A stretch of 64,000 nucleotides of DNA from Bathynomus jamesi. Taxonomy: Eukaryota; Arthropoda; Malacostraca; Isopoda; Cirolanidae. The stretch spans positions 1 through 64,000 of the forward strand of contig JAJOZX010012283.1 of assembly GCA_023014485.1 (NCBI GenBank), given 5' to 3'. Shown here piece by piece: positions 21,771 to 32,129 of the stretch (position 1 is its first letter; each line of letters starts with the position of its first letter). Both the position numbers and the translations under genes were made by a program. The notes beneath the pieces are model-generated. The model ran no database searches, was not told where the DNA came from, and saw nothing but the letters and a program-made list of their open reading frames with translations.

Positions 21771-22529
21771 CCGTAAACCCTCGTCTAACGCGGGGGTTAG
21801 GTTCCTCGAGAACGGCGCGTTAGGTAAATCCGCGTTGGACAAACTTAATACCTTATTATTTAAATGGGGATACGTGAACGCGGCCGCGTAATCTCCCATT
21901 AATACTTAAGATATGTAGATTTTTCATTCACACACATACAAATGAATTTCCCTACCTATATTGTACATGAAATAAGAACATAATAAAATCATAAACATAA
22001 TGGTATTTACATATGATTGAAAATAGACGTATCTTTTCTTCATTCTTTCGGATGGTAAGACTCATTCACGTGATACTCGCGGCCAAGTGATGTTATGCTC
22101 ATACCACCACGCAACTTATCTAGAATCTTTATTTTTTTTCGGCTAATGTCATAACGTTGACTTTTCTTCTCTTCACTATCACTTGCAGATGCTTTACGTT
22201 TTGGTGCCATACTGCTCTCTAAGGGGAATAGCAAAACAACGGCAAAATACAACAAAAACAATCCAACACAACTCCTGAACTTAACGCGGGACTGAGACAA
22301 AGGGTGATGCGAGGGGTGACGCGAGAGGGAGGGAGATGCGGGAATGTTGGAAAGTGTAGGAGAAAACACTAAAGCGCATTGCCACGCGTACAGTACTACT
22401 GTATTAGTGTGTTTTGGCGGACCGTGTATAATCAAATTTTCCGCTTTCGGCAAATAATTGTTAGCATTTATTTTTCCGTGTAAAAGCAAATTCGCGCTGG
22501 ACAAACACGCATTAGACGAGGGTTTACTG
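21771..22529 (-). mobile_element. pogo/Tigger element, internally deleted
   Basis: Terminal inverted repeats CCGTAAACCCTCGTCTAACG on the left and, inverted, CAGTAAACCCTCGTCTAATG on the right, each flanked by TA. The inner GCGTTGGAC/GTCCAGCGC-type phrases also match in inverted orientation. CAGTAAACCCTCG-like termini and a CENP-B-type N-terminus mark the pogo/Tigger group. At 759 bp it has lost most of its transposase. Confidence 0.85.
22040..22210 (-). pseudogene. pogo/Tigger transposase N-terminal fragment
   Basis: Starts at the ATG 22210-22208: MAPKRKASASDSEEKK, then ISRKKIKILDKLRGGMSITS and LGREYHVNES. This is the CENP-B-type helix-turn-helix that opens pogo/Tigger transposases. The frame ends after about 56 residues and the DDE core is absent. 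It runs antisense to the window inside its TIR pair. Confidence 0.8.
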
Positions 22530-22623
22530 TATATATTTGGAAGGAACAGAGAATAACTTATTTATCGGTCCACACTTTAATTGTGAAGGAGAATGGGAAC
22601 AAAGGCCTGATACAAAGTACAGA

Positions 22624-23503
22624 TCTTTATTGAGCGAATGTTGTTAACAATTTATTTTAAGTTCATAAATGCAATTGAAGGTGCTGGATCAAATACTGAA
22701 AATTGTGATTTGGCAAAGTAAAAAAAAAAGGTAAGTTAATTTTCAAATTGAGTCTAATGTATACATACAACTATAGACAAATTTGAATCATAAGACCGCA
22801 TATATATTATACTATATACAGATATATAAAAAATAATTTTTATATATATATATACACAATTTATTTAATGGTAAAATATACATCTAATCACAGTTTCATT
22901 TTAATATAATATAAACTATGTGAAACTATGTGAATATATTTCTATAGATAATGCATAATTATATTAAAAAAAATTTAACAACTGATATGAATATCTAAAT
23001 TCAAAAACAATATTGGACCCTGTAGCCAAATAAGCTACAAAAATAATTTAAAATCTAAATGAACTAAATAGAGTTTAAGATATTGCTACAAACGCGTAGA
23101 AATTCATTAATCTTAATTCTTTCCATCTGTGATTAGCTTTTTCTGTCCTGGGTCTGTAGTAAAATAATTTTAAAAATAAATAAATTTTTTACTTTTCATT
23201 TACAAACTACAGAAAAATGTTCAAAAGCTTCAAGGTGTCCTTTCATATGATAAAGCTCAAATTTACATTCAAAATATCACAGCACATCCAAACGGACGCG
23301 TTAATTAATATAATTTTTTATCACTATTATGAAATATTAAGTCACTACAAAGTTTCTGAATTTCTTATGATAAAACTTTAAAAGGTGAACAGTGTCTTTT
23401 AAGGAGGGCGAAAACGGCCTTGCCAATAAAACTTTGAATTTAAACTTTTGAAAAAGACTTTTTATGAAGCAAATTTCTGTTGCAAATTAAGTTTCAATGT
23501 AAA
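22624..23503 (-). promoter_or_regulatory. Probable 3' UTR of the RhoGAP gene
   Basis: AT-rich, gene-free sequence immediately after the RhoGAP stop codon. Minus-strand AATAAA signals are present near 22859-22864 and 22624-22629. Assignment is positional; the exact end of the transcript cannot be told from sequence. Confidence 0.4.
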
Positions 23504-24304
23504 TCACACGTTGCTTTCGAGCACAGGATGAAGAGGCTTCATAGAAGGTTCCCTAACGCTCAGTCTTCGTTTCAGAGCTTCCTTTTGCTGCGGAGGAAGC
23601 ACCAAAGACAAAATACTGTCGAGGTCGGGGGTCGAACTCCCCAACTTCTCCCTCGCCACCCAAGTATTCAATGATTGCGTGTCCACGTTCATCTTCCGCC
23701 CTTCGGCGAGCGCTTCAAGAAATAACTGAAGTTGCTCCCAACTGGGTAGTTGGGTGGACTGGGGAGTCACCTGATTCACTTTTTGTGGATCAGCGTAGTG
23801 TGCCGCTTCAATTACCTTAAGCCAGGCGACACGCGCAAGGTCCTTCATGCCACCCACCGTGTGCCTCCGTTTGATCCTCGCCTTCCGCGCCTGCTTCAGA
23901 GACGCCCTTGATGACTTCTCGTTTCCCGGAGCGGTTGGGCTTTTACTTGACGGCGGAGTGGACACCGCGGCAGGAAGCGTCGGCGGAGAATTCCGTTCGA
24001 ATTTCTCCTTGAGCTCTCTGACGTTGTGTTTCCGACTTCTCAAGTCGGAAGATTGCTTGGAAGAGGAGTCGCGCTTCTCTTTCCGCGAAGAGGGCGCTGA
24101 CGCAGCGGGTATAAGGCAAGGGTCGCAGAATGTCTCCTTTGTATTAGAGCGCTTCAACTCCTTCGGTTTCTTCTCTCGAAGACTTTCCTGTGTCTCTGTC
24201 CTCATCAGTTCTCGTGTTCGCTTCTCGCTCTTCTCCTTCGTACTGTTCTCAATCTTATCGCCCATCGAAACGCATTCTTGGATCGTCGAATCAGAGTCGG
24301 GTTC
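23504..24304 (-). CDS. RhoGAP19D: ARHGAP21/23-type RhoGAP, exon 12 (last coding exon)
   Basis: The acceptor TTTCTTTTTAAG precedes GAACCCGAC (phase 0) at 24304; the TGA stop is at 23506-23504. It encodes 266 residues: EPDSDSTIQECVSMGDK, a Lys/Glu/Arg-rich charged stretch likely to be helical (EKSEKRTRELMRTETQESLR), Ser/Pro-rich linkers, RRHTVGGMKDLARVAWLKVI, and a C-terminal end ...LHPVLESNV. The RRHTVGG-like basophilic site and low-complexity character fit the long tail of this family. It joins in phase to exon 11. Confidence 0.88.
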   Translation of the reverse strand, partial: EPDSDSTIQECVSMGDKIENSTKEKSEKRTRELMRTETQESLREKKPKELKRSNTKETFCDPCLIPAASAPSSRKEKRDSSSKQSSDLRSRKHNVRELKEKFERNSPPTLPAAVSTPPSSKSPTAPGNEKSSRASLKQARKARIKRRHTVGGMKDLARVAWLKVIEAAHYADPQKVNQVTPQSTQLPSWEQLQLFLEALAEGRKMNVDTQSLNTWVAREKLGSSTPDLDSILSLVLPPQQKEALKRRLSVREPSMKPLHPVLESNV

Positions 24305-24561
24305 CTTAAAAAGAAAATGAAGTCATTATATTTAGTGTATGTAGTAGTATTGAAAATACTTTTTTTTTTTCAAGAAATGAAAATTAATGTGAATGCACTT
24401 ATCACTGACGGAATCTCGATTCATTGCAGTCTAGTATAGACCTGTGCTGGAACAGTCAGAGAGAAGAGGACCAAAAAATAAAATTTAAACTTCTTGACCA
24501 GTTTAGGGGGTTAATAAAGAGATCAAACGATTGAAACAAAGTGTAAAATTCGAATACCCAC

Positions 24562-24680
24562 CTTGTTGCCAAGATCAGAGGTTGAAATGGCGTCCGAGGA
24601 AGAAGAATGCCTGAATGTCCGCCGTCGGTGTAGCGAAGGATCTCGGTATAACTTGCATTTCGTTCCTGCACTACCACCAG

Positions 24681-24714
<34 letters not shown>

Positions 24715-24899
24715 ACTTTGACTATTACTACTACTGGTACTGGGTTCTTCTTGATGGAGTTGAGCACTATCGGAGGAAGCACTCGTACGACTGGGACTTC
24801 TTCCGTCCCTTTGATCGGTCTCTGCATGGAGGAGGGGAGTGTCTTGGAGGCTTTTCATCTTTTCAAACGTAGCGTTGATCGCATTCAAGAGGTCGCTCC
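24562..24899 (-). CDS. RhoGAP19D: ARHGAP21/23-type RhoGAP, exon 11
   Basis: Acceptor GCTTTTTTAG at 24899, donor AACAAG|GTGGGT at 24562. It encodes GSDLLNAINATFEKMKSLQD, a Ser-rich segment with SRTSASSDSAQ, a run of serines written with alternating AGC and AGT codons (a coding microsatellite around 24690-24720), GGSAGTKCKLYRDPSLHRRR and SSSSDAISTSDLGNK. Phase 2 in, phase 0 out, agreeing with both neighbours. The serine run is likely to vary in length between individuals. Confidence 0.88.
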
Positions 24900-25841
24900 C
24901 TAAAAAAGCAACAATTGATGAAAGGTGAAACGCGTACTTATAATGTCATTAAGGTGGTTGAGCATTCGAATATATACTAAATGCAGGATATTTCTTTTCG
25001 GTTGCGCAGTGAGTGAATTATACTAAAAATATTCAGTTCTGTTCCGTTGAACTCAAGAAAAAAGTTGGCAAATCATTAACAGTGAAATTTAAATGCTACA
25101 ACTATTCAATGTTATAAAAAAATTAAGTGATTTCACAATCCACACAGTTATTAGGGAAAACTACTTAAAAAAACTATAACACATTATGGATTATATTACA
25201 CCACAAAAATTAATTCAACATATCTTCACATGGAAAACCAAAAGAGGGTTAGACAAACTTTATCAAACGAAGTTAATTATTAACTTGTATTAAATTTCAA
25301 TAAATGCCAAGCCAAAAATGAATACATTTATACCGACTCCCGTTTTCTATGAGCCGTTTTCTATGGCTCACCTCAAGATTCGAGGCTAAACTTTAGCATA
25401 CTGAATGTTGGCTAGGAGGCACCGTGCGGCCTCTAAGATAGAAGCCCTTACAATCGGGGCTACTGGGACTGCTACCGGTTCCACAACCACTGGTTATGTA
25501 AAGTCAAAAGAATGAATGGGGACACACTCTCTTTCTTGAAACACTTATACAAAATCAGTCTTAAACATTGTGACATATTAATAAATTTTAGAAAACTGGT
25601 TTATTAGTCAACTTGAATTCTGCCTACAAGGAAACCACTAATTGAAGAAACAAGTGGAAAGTGAAAATGCTAAACTGGTGATTATTTAAATTAATAACTG
25701 CAAGAAACTATCCTTTTAAATTATTATTTAAACAATAAATTTTAATTGGGTTTTAATTTGTCTACTTTTTTTAAACTTTGTAGAAGAAACAACGGATTAT
25801 AAATTCTTCGGTGGAAGCTGAATAATTGTTGTTCAATAAGG
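24900..25841 (-). other. RhoGAP intron 10 (3' part)
   Basis: Intronic sequence between exons 10 and 11, without coding signal. A GC-richer patch at about 25370-25500 (GAGGCACCGTGCGGCCTC) may be a degraded repeat but I cannot name it. Confidence 0.5.
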
Positions 25842-26036
25842 CTGTTCAACCTCCTTCGCAACATTGAAGGTCATATGACGGCGGGGACCTATAGCTTTAC
25901 GTGGGATCCGAACCACATGTCGCTACAATCTGGATGCAGAGGACCGTCTCTCACCTAACTACTACTACTACTACCCAAACCCAATGTCGCGTAACTTCGC
26001 TCATCGACAAGAAGTGGTGTCGCGACGAAGCCCTTA
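25842..26036 (-). mobile_element. 5S-derived SINE, antisense copy in RhoGAP intron
   Basis: Minus strand begins with a 5S-like head (ATGAGCGAAGTTACGCGACA, compare GATCACCGAAGTTAAGC of 5S RNA), then ACTACTACT repeats on the plus strand, GGATCCCACGTAAAGCTAT and GACCTTCAATGTTGCGAAGG. Same family as 16341 and 30320. It lies in the same orientation as the host gene. Confidence 0.72.
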
Positions 26037-26710
26037 AAGTTAACCTGAATAATTTAAATACGGCTCCTTTTTGAGGTTTTTTATTTGAAGAGAAATTCAT
26101 ACTTCAGCAGTTCAACATGTTTTCTTTGAATTTACAAAGAATTTTATACATTCTTCGTCAAATGTATAAATGCTGGAATGCAATTGTGCCTTTCGCATAT
26201 AAAACCTGACGAAATTTATTTATATTAAGTCTTTATCCTGTAAACATTGCTTTACAGGAACTGCAAAACAAGATTTACCAAATACAACAAACGGCTTAAA
26301 AACTTATACGAGAATAAGCGTTACGGTTAAGGTGCAATTATATTTACGGCCTGTCTTTATCTATCTCCATAAGTACTTTAAATAACTAAATATCGTACTG
26401 ATATTTAGTTTGCTTTGAAACTTCTGGCAGTTAAGGCGCAATATGTCTTATTATTATTATGCCAAATATTGAACCAATCTCTCTCTACACACTGTAAAGA
26501 TTTAATTATAAGATGAATTCGTGAGTAACGCTGAACCAATGTACGCTATAATTTAAGGTTACAATTTCAGCATATAATGTCCTCTGATGTATAAAGTAGT
26601 ACAATATAGGTTAAATTTCTGAAATGAGATAGCTAAATACGAGACGAGTAATAAAATCTACTTTTTTACCTTCCTTTTATAAAAGCTTAATATATTCGCA
26701 TACAGCTTAC
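26037..26710 (-). other. RhoGAP intron 10 (5' part)
   Basis: Intronic AT-rich sequence; nothing else recognised. Confidence 0.5.
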
Positions 26711-26768
26711 CTTCATGGTTAGGACGTTGGTGAGTCATCCCTCTTTCAGAATGACTTAGTTTATCATC
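26711..26768 (-). CDS. RhoGAP19D: ARHGAP21/23-type RhoGAP, exon 10 (microexon)
   Basis: A 58-bp exon too short to stand out as an open frame. Minus strand AATTTTAATTTCAG|GATGATAAA ... CATGAAG|GTAAGC. It encodes DDKLSHSERGMTHQRPNHEG. Phase 0 at its 5' end and one leftover base at its 3' end agree exactly with exons 9 and 11, which is the main support. A 58-bp exon could be alternatively spliced, but skipping it would shift the frame. Confidence 0.75.
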
Positions 26769-27424
26769 CTGAAATTAAAATTAAAATATAACTAAGAAAC
26801 ATTATCTGCAATTTTCACTGAATATTTTCAACTTTTCTTGACTATTACAATTGAAAGATAAAATATTGGTCAGATATCTCAATTACGCCAGTAAGTTTTA
26901 ATCTATTACAAACAGGACTTTTGGAGTTAAGTCGAACCATGATTCAGGATTAGTAGAAGACAGTTTGCATTAGTTTATACTGTATGTATTACTTGGTGGT
27001 CAAAGTTTTATTCTTAATCCACTAGTGAAAGGAAAGGTGCAATATAACCAACATTTATACAAAACCCGTGTTCCATTAGTTCATACTATGGACTTCAAGT
27101 GGAGTAGCCACACATTTCTAACTTCAGCACACTGACTTAATTGTTGCTTTTTCATTTCAGTGTTTACTAACAGCGAAAATTCTACGAAGTTACAGTGCTT
27201 AACTAAAACATAATTTGATACTATAAAATACTACAAAGCTAATAATGAAACTTAATCAGTACATTTTCAATCACTGGTCCACGATTTGAGTTTATTTACT
27301 ATTTAACACAAATCAAACTTAGGCTTTGAACTAACTGTTGGATGCTTCACAATTACGAAAACAATTCATTATACCGACTACAAGTGCTTAAGCGAGCGCT
27401 GAAAGTTTAGTTCTAACTACTTAC
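26769..27424 (-). other. RhoGAP intron 9
   Basis: Intronic sequence with no recognised content. Confidence 0.55.
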
Positions 27425-28315
27425 CAAAGACATCAAACCCGAAAAGTCTTGAGAAAATGAGCTGAGGTTGTTGGTTTCATTAAAGGTAGAATGAGGGTGT
27501 ATGTCATAGGAGTGAGGAATAGGAGAAAGGATTTCGTTGTTAGGCTCATTCTCGTTAGTGAAAGATGATGTGATGTTACTGGAAGGTGCGTATAAAATGT
27601 CTTGAGTGGCGGGAAGAGGGTTAAGGGGTGGAGGAGGCGAGAGGGACTCTGCCGACGATCCCCTCCGGATTAGGCGGGGAGAGGGGTGAGAGTGGAAAGG
27701 GAGAATGTGACGGAGGATGGTCTCCCGCGCGCTCTTACTACGGGACACGGGGTTGCCCTTCGTCGTCTTTTTAGAACTTTTATGATGTTTTTTCGTTTTC
27801 GCAGAGGCAGGAACGAAGAGACTTGGATACAAGGAAGGGGAAGAAATTGAGGAAACTAAAGCTGAGTAAGGGGAAGGAGTCTCCTTTTCTATCTCAGGGT
27901 CTATAGTGGAATAGGTGGGCGCGTAAGAACTGTTAGTGTGTTGAGGAACCTCCATGGAAACTGCTACTTCGGAGGAGTCGTAATGAGGAACAAGATCGGA
28001 ACGAGTGAGATTTCCATAGCCAGAACTGGCGATAGATTGAGTCTCTGATTCTGTGAGGATCGTTGTCGAATGGAAAAAGGAAAAGTGTTCTATCATGCGG
28101 TCTTTCAAGAGGTCTGTTAATAGCACTAAAAGCACGCTTTGAAGAGACGTTAGCTACCTTGGCGGATGCATTAGTGATGCCAGTGGATGGTACAAGTGAG
28201 GATTTAGCAAGACGCGACTTTAGAGGGTCTGAGGGGACGGAGGAACGGAGTGAGGGCAAGCTGACTGCTTCTCGATTCGGCGACCAACAATAATCGTTCA
28301 TCATGTGCACCACTT
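27425..28315 (-). CDS. RhoGAP19D: ARHGAP21/23-type RhoGAP, exon 9, with one-base frame break
   Basis: Acceptor CCAAAATTTTCAG at 28315, donor TCTTTG|GTAAGT at 27425. The 5' part reads VVHMMNDYCWSPNREAVSLP, SLRSSVPSDPLKSRLAKSS and NRPLERPHDR. The 3' part reads TILTESETQSIASSGYGNLT, RSDLVPHYDSSE, KTKKHHKSSKKTTKG, SRSKSARETILRHILPFHSH and ends FSQDFSGLMSL. The two halves are in different frames, and exon length and both splice phases are consistent only if one extra base is present, most likely in the CTTTTCCTTTTTCC tract near 28075-28088. The region is Ser/Pro-rich and probably disordered, with basic RSKSARE-type phosphorylation-like sites. Confidence 0.82.
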
Positions 28316-28456
28316 CTGAAAATTTTGGTTTACGTAGAGACATTTTCGTAAGATCAATGTGTGATGACATTTTTACCAAACGAGTACACCTATTAAGTTT
28401 AAATCATACTGGCCACTCCTAAACAGAACTTAAAATCACCTTATTCAATTACTTAC

Positions 28457-29128
28457 GAGAAGGGTTGTCCGCCAATCTATCGTAAATATCCTCAGTTTCT
28501 AAATCCTTTTTTGCTTTCTGTAATTCTTCCTCAATTTTTTTTTTATCTAACAATTCCCTGCGATGTCTAGTGACATCTCTCTGCAACATTGCTCTCGTCT
28601 CCATCTCGAACCTTCGAATGCGTTCCTGCGTACTCGCGCTCAATCCTGCATAAGATCTGAAGGCCATATCCTCGCCCAAATACGACGGTTCTGATTTGGA
28701 AAGAGAGGCAGCATTCAAACTGCTACTCGTGGTTGTGGCGATGCCGCTACTAGGAGATGTAGAGAAGGTGGGTGGAGTGGTTAAGGTGTTGAGGGAACTT
28801 AAAGAATCTAATCTATCATCTTTGGCGAAGAGAGGATTGCAGTTGTCCCCGAATAATCTGGCGTCTCTGTTGCTGCCACAAAGGCCAACTATCGCCGTCG
28901 AAGCTTCTGATGTACTCATGCCAGAGACTCTTCGCTGGCTCATAGGCAAGGGATCGGGTAATTCATGCGAATGCCTGAGGATCGCATCGTAATTACTCTG
29001 CAATTGAGGAGCTTCTTGGTCGCTGCTGACGTTTTCCTCTTCCATCTTCTTGCGCACTTTTTGTACTGTGCGGTTAGCAGCGGAGATGATAGAAGAAACT
29101 AGAAGTTTCTTGGAATCTTTATGACTGG
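28457..29128 (-). CDS. RhoGAP19D: ARHGAP21/23-type RhoGAP, exon 8
   Basis: Acceptor CGTTTCGCAG at 29128, donor CTTCTC|GTAAGT at 28457; 672 bp. It encodes ASHKDSKKLLVSSIISAANR followed by TVQKVRKKMEEE, Ser/Thr-rich linkers (RVSGMSTSEASTAIVGLCGS, TTPPTFSTSPSSG), then a charged segment likely to form a coiled coil: TQERIRRFEMETRAMLQRDV, RRELLDKKKIEEELQKAKKD, ending EDIYDRLADNPS. The position after the GAP domain and these helix-prone segments match the linker-plus-coil organisation of ARHGAP21/23 proteins. Confidence 0.9.
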
Positions 29129-29304
29129 CTGCGAAACGGAATAAAAAGAGATAAAGAAGAAATAACAAAATGCCTAGCCTATAATTCACTTAAAATTATT
29201 ATTTTAAAAAAGTATGAATCTTTTCGCAATACTTTTAAAGTACTGCATCTTACTCTGACTTGCAATGTATGAAATGACAATTTCACGAACTTTATAATTT
29301 TTAC

Positions 29305-29464
29305 CTTCTAACTTTTGAACATTGCCAAGCAAAAGAGACTGCGATGAGGCTTCCATTTCGGAAGCAAAGGCAGCGTTCTCAACTGACAAAGGATTTTGCG
29401 TTCCTGAAGAAGCGATGATAGGGGGTGGGTCTTCAGATTCTTCGTCGTTGAAGAACCAATTAAC
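29305..29464 (-). CDS. RhoGAP19D: ARHGAP21/23-type RhoGAP, exon 7 (end of GAP domain)
   Basis: Acceptor GTAATGTAG|GTTAATTGG at 29464, donor TAGAAG|GTAAAA at 29305. It encodes VNWFFNDEESEDPPPIIASS followed by GTQNPLSVENAAFASEMEAS. The WFFNDE motif is the usual last helix and exit of ARHGAP21/23 GAP domains (WFF-x-(D/E)E). Phase 0 in, one leftover base out. Confidence 0.9.
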
Positions 29465-29588
29465 CTACATTACAAGTAAAGATGAAGAGACGTCTTTCAT
29501 TGCGTTTTCGATTGAAACGCGAGAATTAAACGGAGTATATGAAGACATTCGTACAGACTTTAAACTTAAAACTATTTCAACATCTTAC

Positions 29589-29804
29589 CTGACTGATGAG
29601 CATTTCGACAATACGACACTGGTGCGACATGTCCGTGACCATTTTGGCCATGTTGTCGTCGGCTGCTCTGACCAACGTCGGACCGAAAACGATGGCGAGA
29701 TTTCGGACGTCCATTTTATTAATGGAAGCATTAGACGTCACGTGACTTAGATGGAAGCATAGGAACCGTAGAGTTTCGAATTGATGTTCCGGCAGTTCTT
29801 GCAC
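29589..29804 (-). CDS. RhoGAP19D: ARHGAP21/23-type RhoGAP, exon 6 (GAP domain core)
   Basis: Acceptor TTTTTAG|GTGCAAGAA at 29804, donor AGTCAG|GTAAGA at 29589. It encodes [40 protein letters not shown] and [29 protein letters not shown] is the highly conserved RhoGAP block whose asparagine contacts the catalytic site of the GTPase. Intact in phase at both ends. Confidence 0.96.
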
Positions 29805-30002
29805 CTAAAAATCATTCACTCTTTTTATTAATTTGAATGAAACAACGATTTCAATCAGTCCCTGTTCAATCACCATTAGCCAAGAGGTTCTGCTTGTGTT
29901 TAATAGTGTCAAACGGTATTTTTATTTTATATGAATAAAAATGCTTAAAAGTGAGGTCACACACAAGTTACTATTACAATAATGTGGATAAAAAACACTT
30001 AC

Positions 30003-30153
30003 TAAATTTCTTAGTTCTATGAGCTTCTGTTGCGGATCTTCATGTTTACTTGCTTCGATGAAGTGCGGGTAAAGGTCCGAGGGGATGAGAGGATCTGGAA
30101 GCCGCTGGAAGAACTGTTTCAGGAGACTTGAAATCACATTCACATCCGACCAT
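30003..30153 (-). CDS. RhoGAP19D: ARHGAP21/23-type RhoGAP, exon 5 (GAP domain)
   Basis: Acceptor TTTCTTTCAG|ATGGTCG at 30153, donor AATTTA|GTAAGT at 30003. It encodes WSDVNVISSLLKQFFQRLPD, PLIPSDLYPHFIEASKHEDP and QQKLIELRNL. The W-x-D-x-N-V-I-(S/A)-(S/G)-LLK-x-FFR-x-LP-(E/D)-PL pattern is diagnostic for RhoGAP domains. The leading A completes an arginine codon from exon 4. Confidence 0.96.
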
Positions 30154-30319
30154 CTGAAAGAAAAAACCAAAACAGACGTCACATAAAGCAAACGATCGAA
30201 ATAAAATAGGTATTCATGGAGAAAAATTGTTAGCCTTTTTTTTTATGCTTTGAGGTTATTCTTTAATAAATTTCGCTGTACAGTATAAACAATCTCATTC
30301 CATCACCATATGTAATGAT

Positions 30320-30512
30320 GGAGTTGTTTAACCTCCTTCGTAACGTCAAAAGTTATACGACGCAGGGGACCGACTACAGCTTTACGTGGGATCCGAACCA
30401 GAGTACGGTCTTTCATCCAACTACTACTACACAGACCCAATGTCGCTCAACTTCGTTGATCAACGGGAAACGGTGTTACAACAATGGCTACGACATAGCC
30501 CTCCATCACCAC
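30320..30512 (-). mobile_element. 5S-derived SINE, antisense copy in RhoGAP intron
   Basis: The minus strand carries the clearest 5S head of the truncated copies: TTTCCCGTTGATCAACGAAG then TTGAGCGACATTGG. The tail phrases GGATCCCACGTAAAGCTGTA and GTTACGAAGGAGGTTAAACA follow, shared with 25842 and 16341. Confidence 0.75.
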
Positions 30513-30842
30513 ACACTATTTAGGTACATCATAATATATAGTAATTTCACCTATTAACCACACACCTTAGTCTTTGTAGGAATGTTGTGGAAAATTTACT
30601 TATGAACTCTCAAATTACTGAAATTCGGGTTAAAGGGCTTCTGCGTAACTTTAACAACAGCAATTATAAAGTTAGTAATACATTTACTTTAAAATGCTTA
30701 CATAAAATGAAAGCTTTAAAAACAACTATCATATCTCTAGATTTGAGCGTATTAACAAATTTTATGAAAGGAAATAGTCCAATTTATCAACGTTTTCTTA
30801 TATGTTAAGGAGTAAGGTAATTTTTATAACTATCAGACTCTA

Positions 30843-31172
30843 CAGGGGGTCACAATGTCTCGTCACCCCAGTAAAATACTAACCGATTTTTATTTTTCTT
30901 TCAGACCCATTTGAAATGTGTGATAGCAACAACTATACGATTGAAGAACGCATATTGGCTAGTAACTGGGTCCATGAGCGATCACGTAATGGCAAAACCA
31001 ATGAAAATATTAATGCAGACTTCCAGGACAGATTCAGTCGTGCAGTTCCTCCAGGTACTAGCTAATATGCGTTGTTCAATAGTATAGTTGCTGCTATCAC
31101 ACATTTCAAATGGGTCGAAGAAAAACGAAAATCGGTATTTTACTGGGGTGACAAAACATGGTGGACACCTTG
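30843..31172. mobile_element. 330-bp MITE carrying a transposase N-terminal fragment
   Basis: TA-flanked element with long inverted ends: the left arm CAGGGGGTCACAATGTCTCG and on through GTCACCCCAGTAAAATAC to AAATGTGTGATAGCAACAAC is matched, inverted, by the right arm. The centre (about 30915-31060) still reads as a DUF4817-type helix-turn-helix start (YTIEERILASNWVHERSRNG, then NADFQDRFSRAVPPGTS), so the element derives from a transposon of the same broad type as those at 538 and 1470, with the 5' end duplicated in inverted orientation. Confidence 0.8.
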
Positions 31173-31547
31173 TAGTTTACCCGTAAAAAAAGATCTGAAT
31201 GGGTTTAAACCATCCTGTCAACTTAATTCCGCTTTTTCTTTTAAACGAGATACTTTGCGTAAAATATTACTTTAATTCAATGTTTATATTATCGAAGTAT
31301 AAAGCTTAATTTTAAAATTCTACATTCCATAATGAAAACTTTAAAAAAAAAATAAAAAAGATCGATGATTCTTGCCTGAAAATCTTCAGTAACCCCAAAT
31401 GTCACATAAAGAAGGATGGTAGATACCCTACATTTAAATTAATCGTACGCCCACATTACGCGCTTGCTGTTCATTTAATTACTGAAGAGCAAATACTTCC
31501 ATGTCAACAAAAGAAAAACAAAAACATTTCGGTTTTTTCGACATCAC

Positions 31548-31720
31548 CTGGTATCGGTTAGATCGACGGCATTCGGTCCGCGATTGACAGTTTCTATGAG
31601 GTGTGTGACGGCCGCCCTGTTTCCAGGGATGCGATAAATGCCCTGAATGTGGAGACCTTTCGACTCTACTACGCCTACGCACAGAGACACCAACAGTGGC
31701 ACAAATTCGTTCTCAGCCGA
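31548..31720 (-). CDS. RhoGAP19D: ARHGAP21/23-type RhoGAP, exon 4 (catalytic arginine)
   Basis: Acceptor TTTTATTCAG|TCGGCTGAG at 31720, donor GATACCAG|GTGATG at 31548. It encodes SAENEFVPLLVSLCVGVVES, then KGLHIQGIYRIPGNRAAVTH and LIETVNRGPNAVDLTDTR. GIYRIPGN holds the arginine finger that RhoGAP proteins insert into the GTPase active site. No start codon lies in this frame, so the exon is visible only through homology and splice sites. Phase 0 in, two bases out, agreeing with exons 3 and 5. Confidence 0.94.
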
Positions 31721-32129
31721 CTGAATAAAATAAAAATTAAATTATTTTCCAATAAACTAAAAATAATAATTCTATTTATTGAACTTTTAATAATTCGAAT
31801 AGTAGTAAAATAACAACCTACCCTCGAGTCAAATTGGTTCGGTCGTGGCACCGATCCTAACGGATTAAAGTCCAAATATTGACCCTATTCTTAAAACACT
31901 TTCTCCTCGAGTCCTTTGTGGGCATTGTGACTCAGAAAATCATCATCACGGACATTGAATTATCAACTAATGCCCACGCAATTAACAGAATTTCACTAAC
32001 AGTAGTTGAGAAGCATTTTAAAATGTCAAATTCTTAAAATGTACAAGGGTTAATTTCAATTTCGAGATAATAGATTGAAATTGGATTTTGAAACGTTCAT
32101 ATTAAATGTCAGCCAATATTCCTTTACTA

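Larger units (their letters stand above)
30154..31547 (-). other. RhoGAP intron 4
   Basis: Contains a 5S-derived SINE (30320-30512) and a 330-bp MITE (30843-31172). The rest, including 31173-31547, shows nothing recognisable. Confidence 0.6.

Noticed and set aside
23847..24320. 157-codon plus-strand frame
   Set aside because: Antisense of the last RhoGAP exon, which has matching splice phase and composition on the minus strand.
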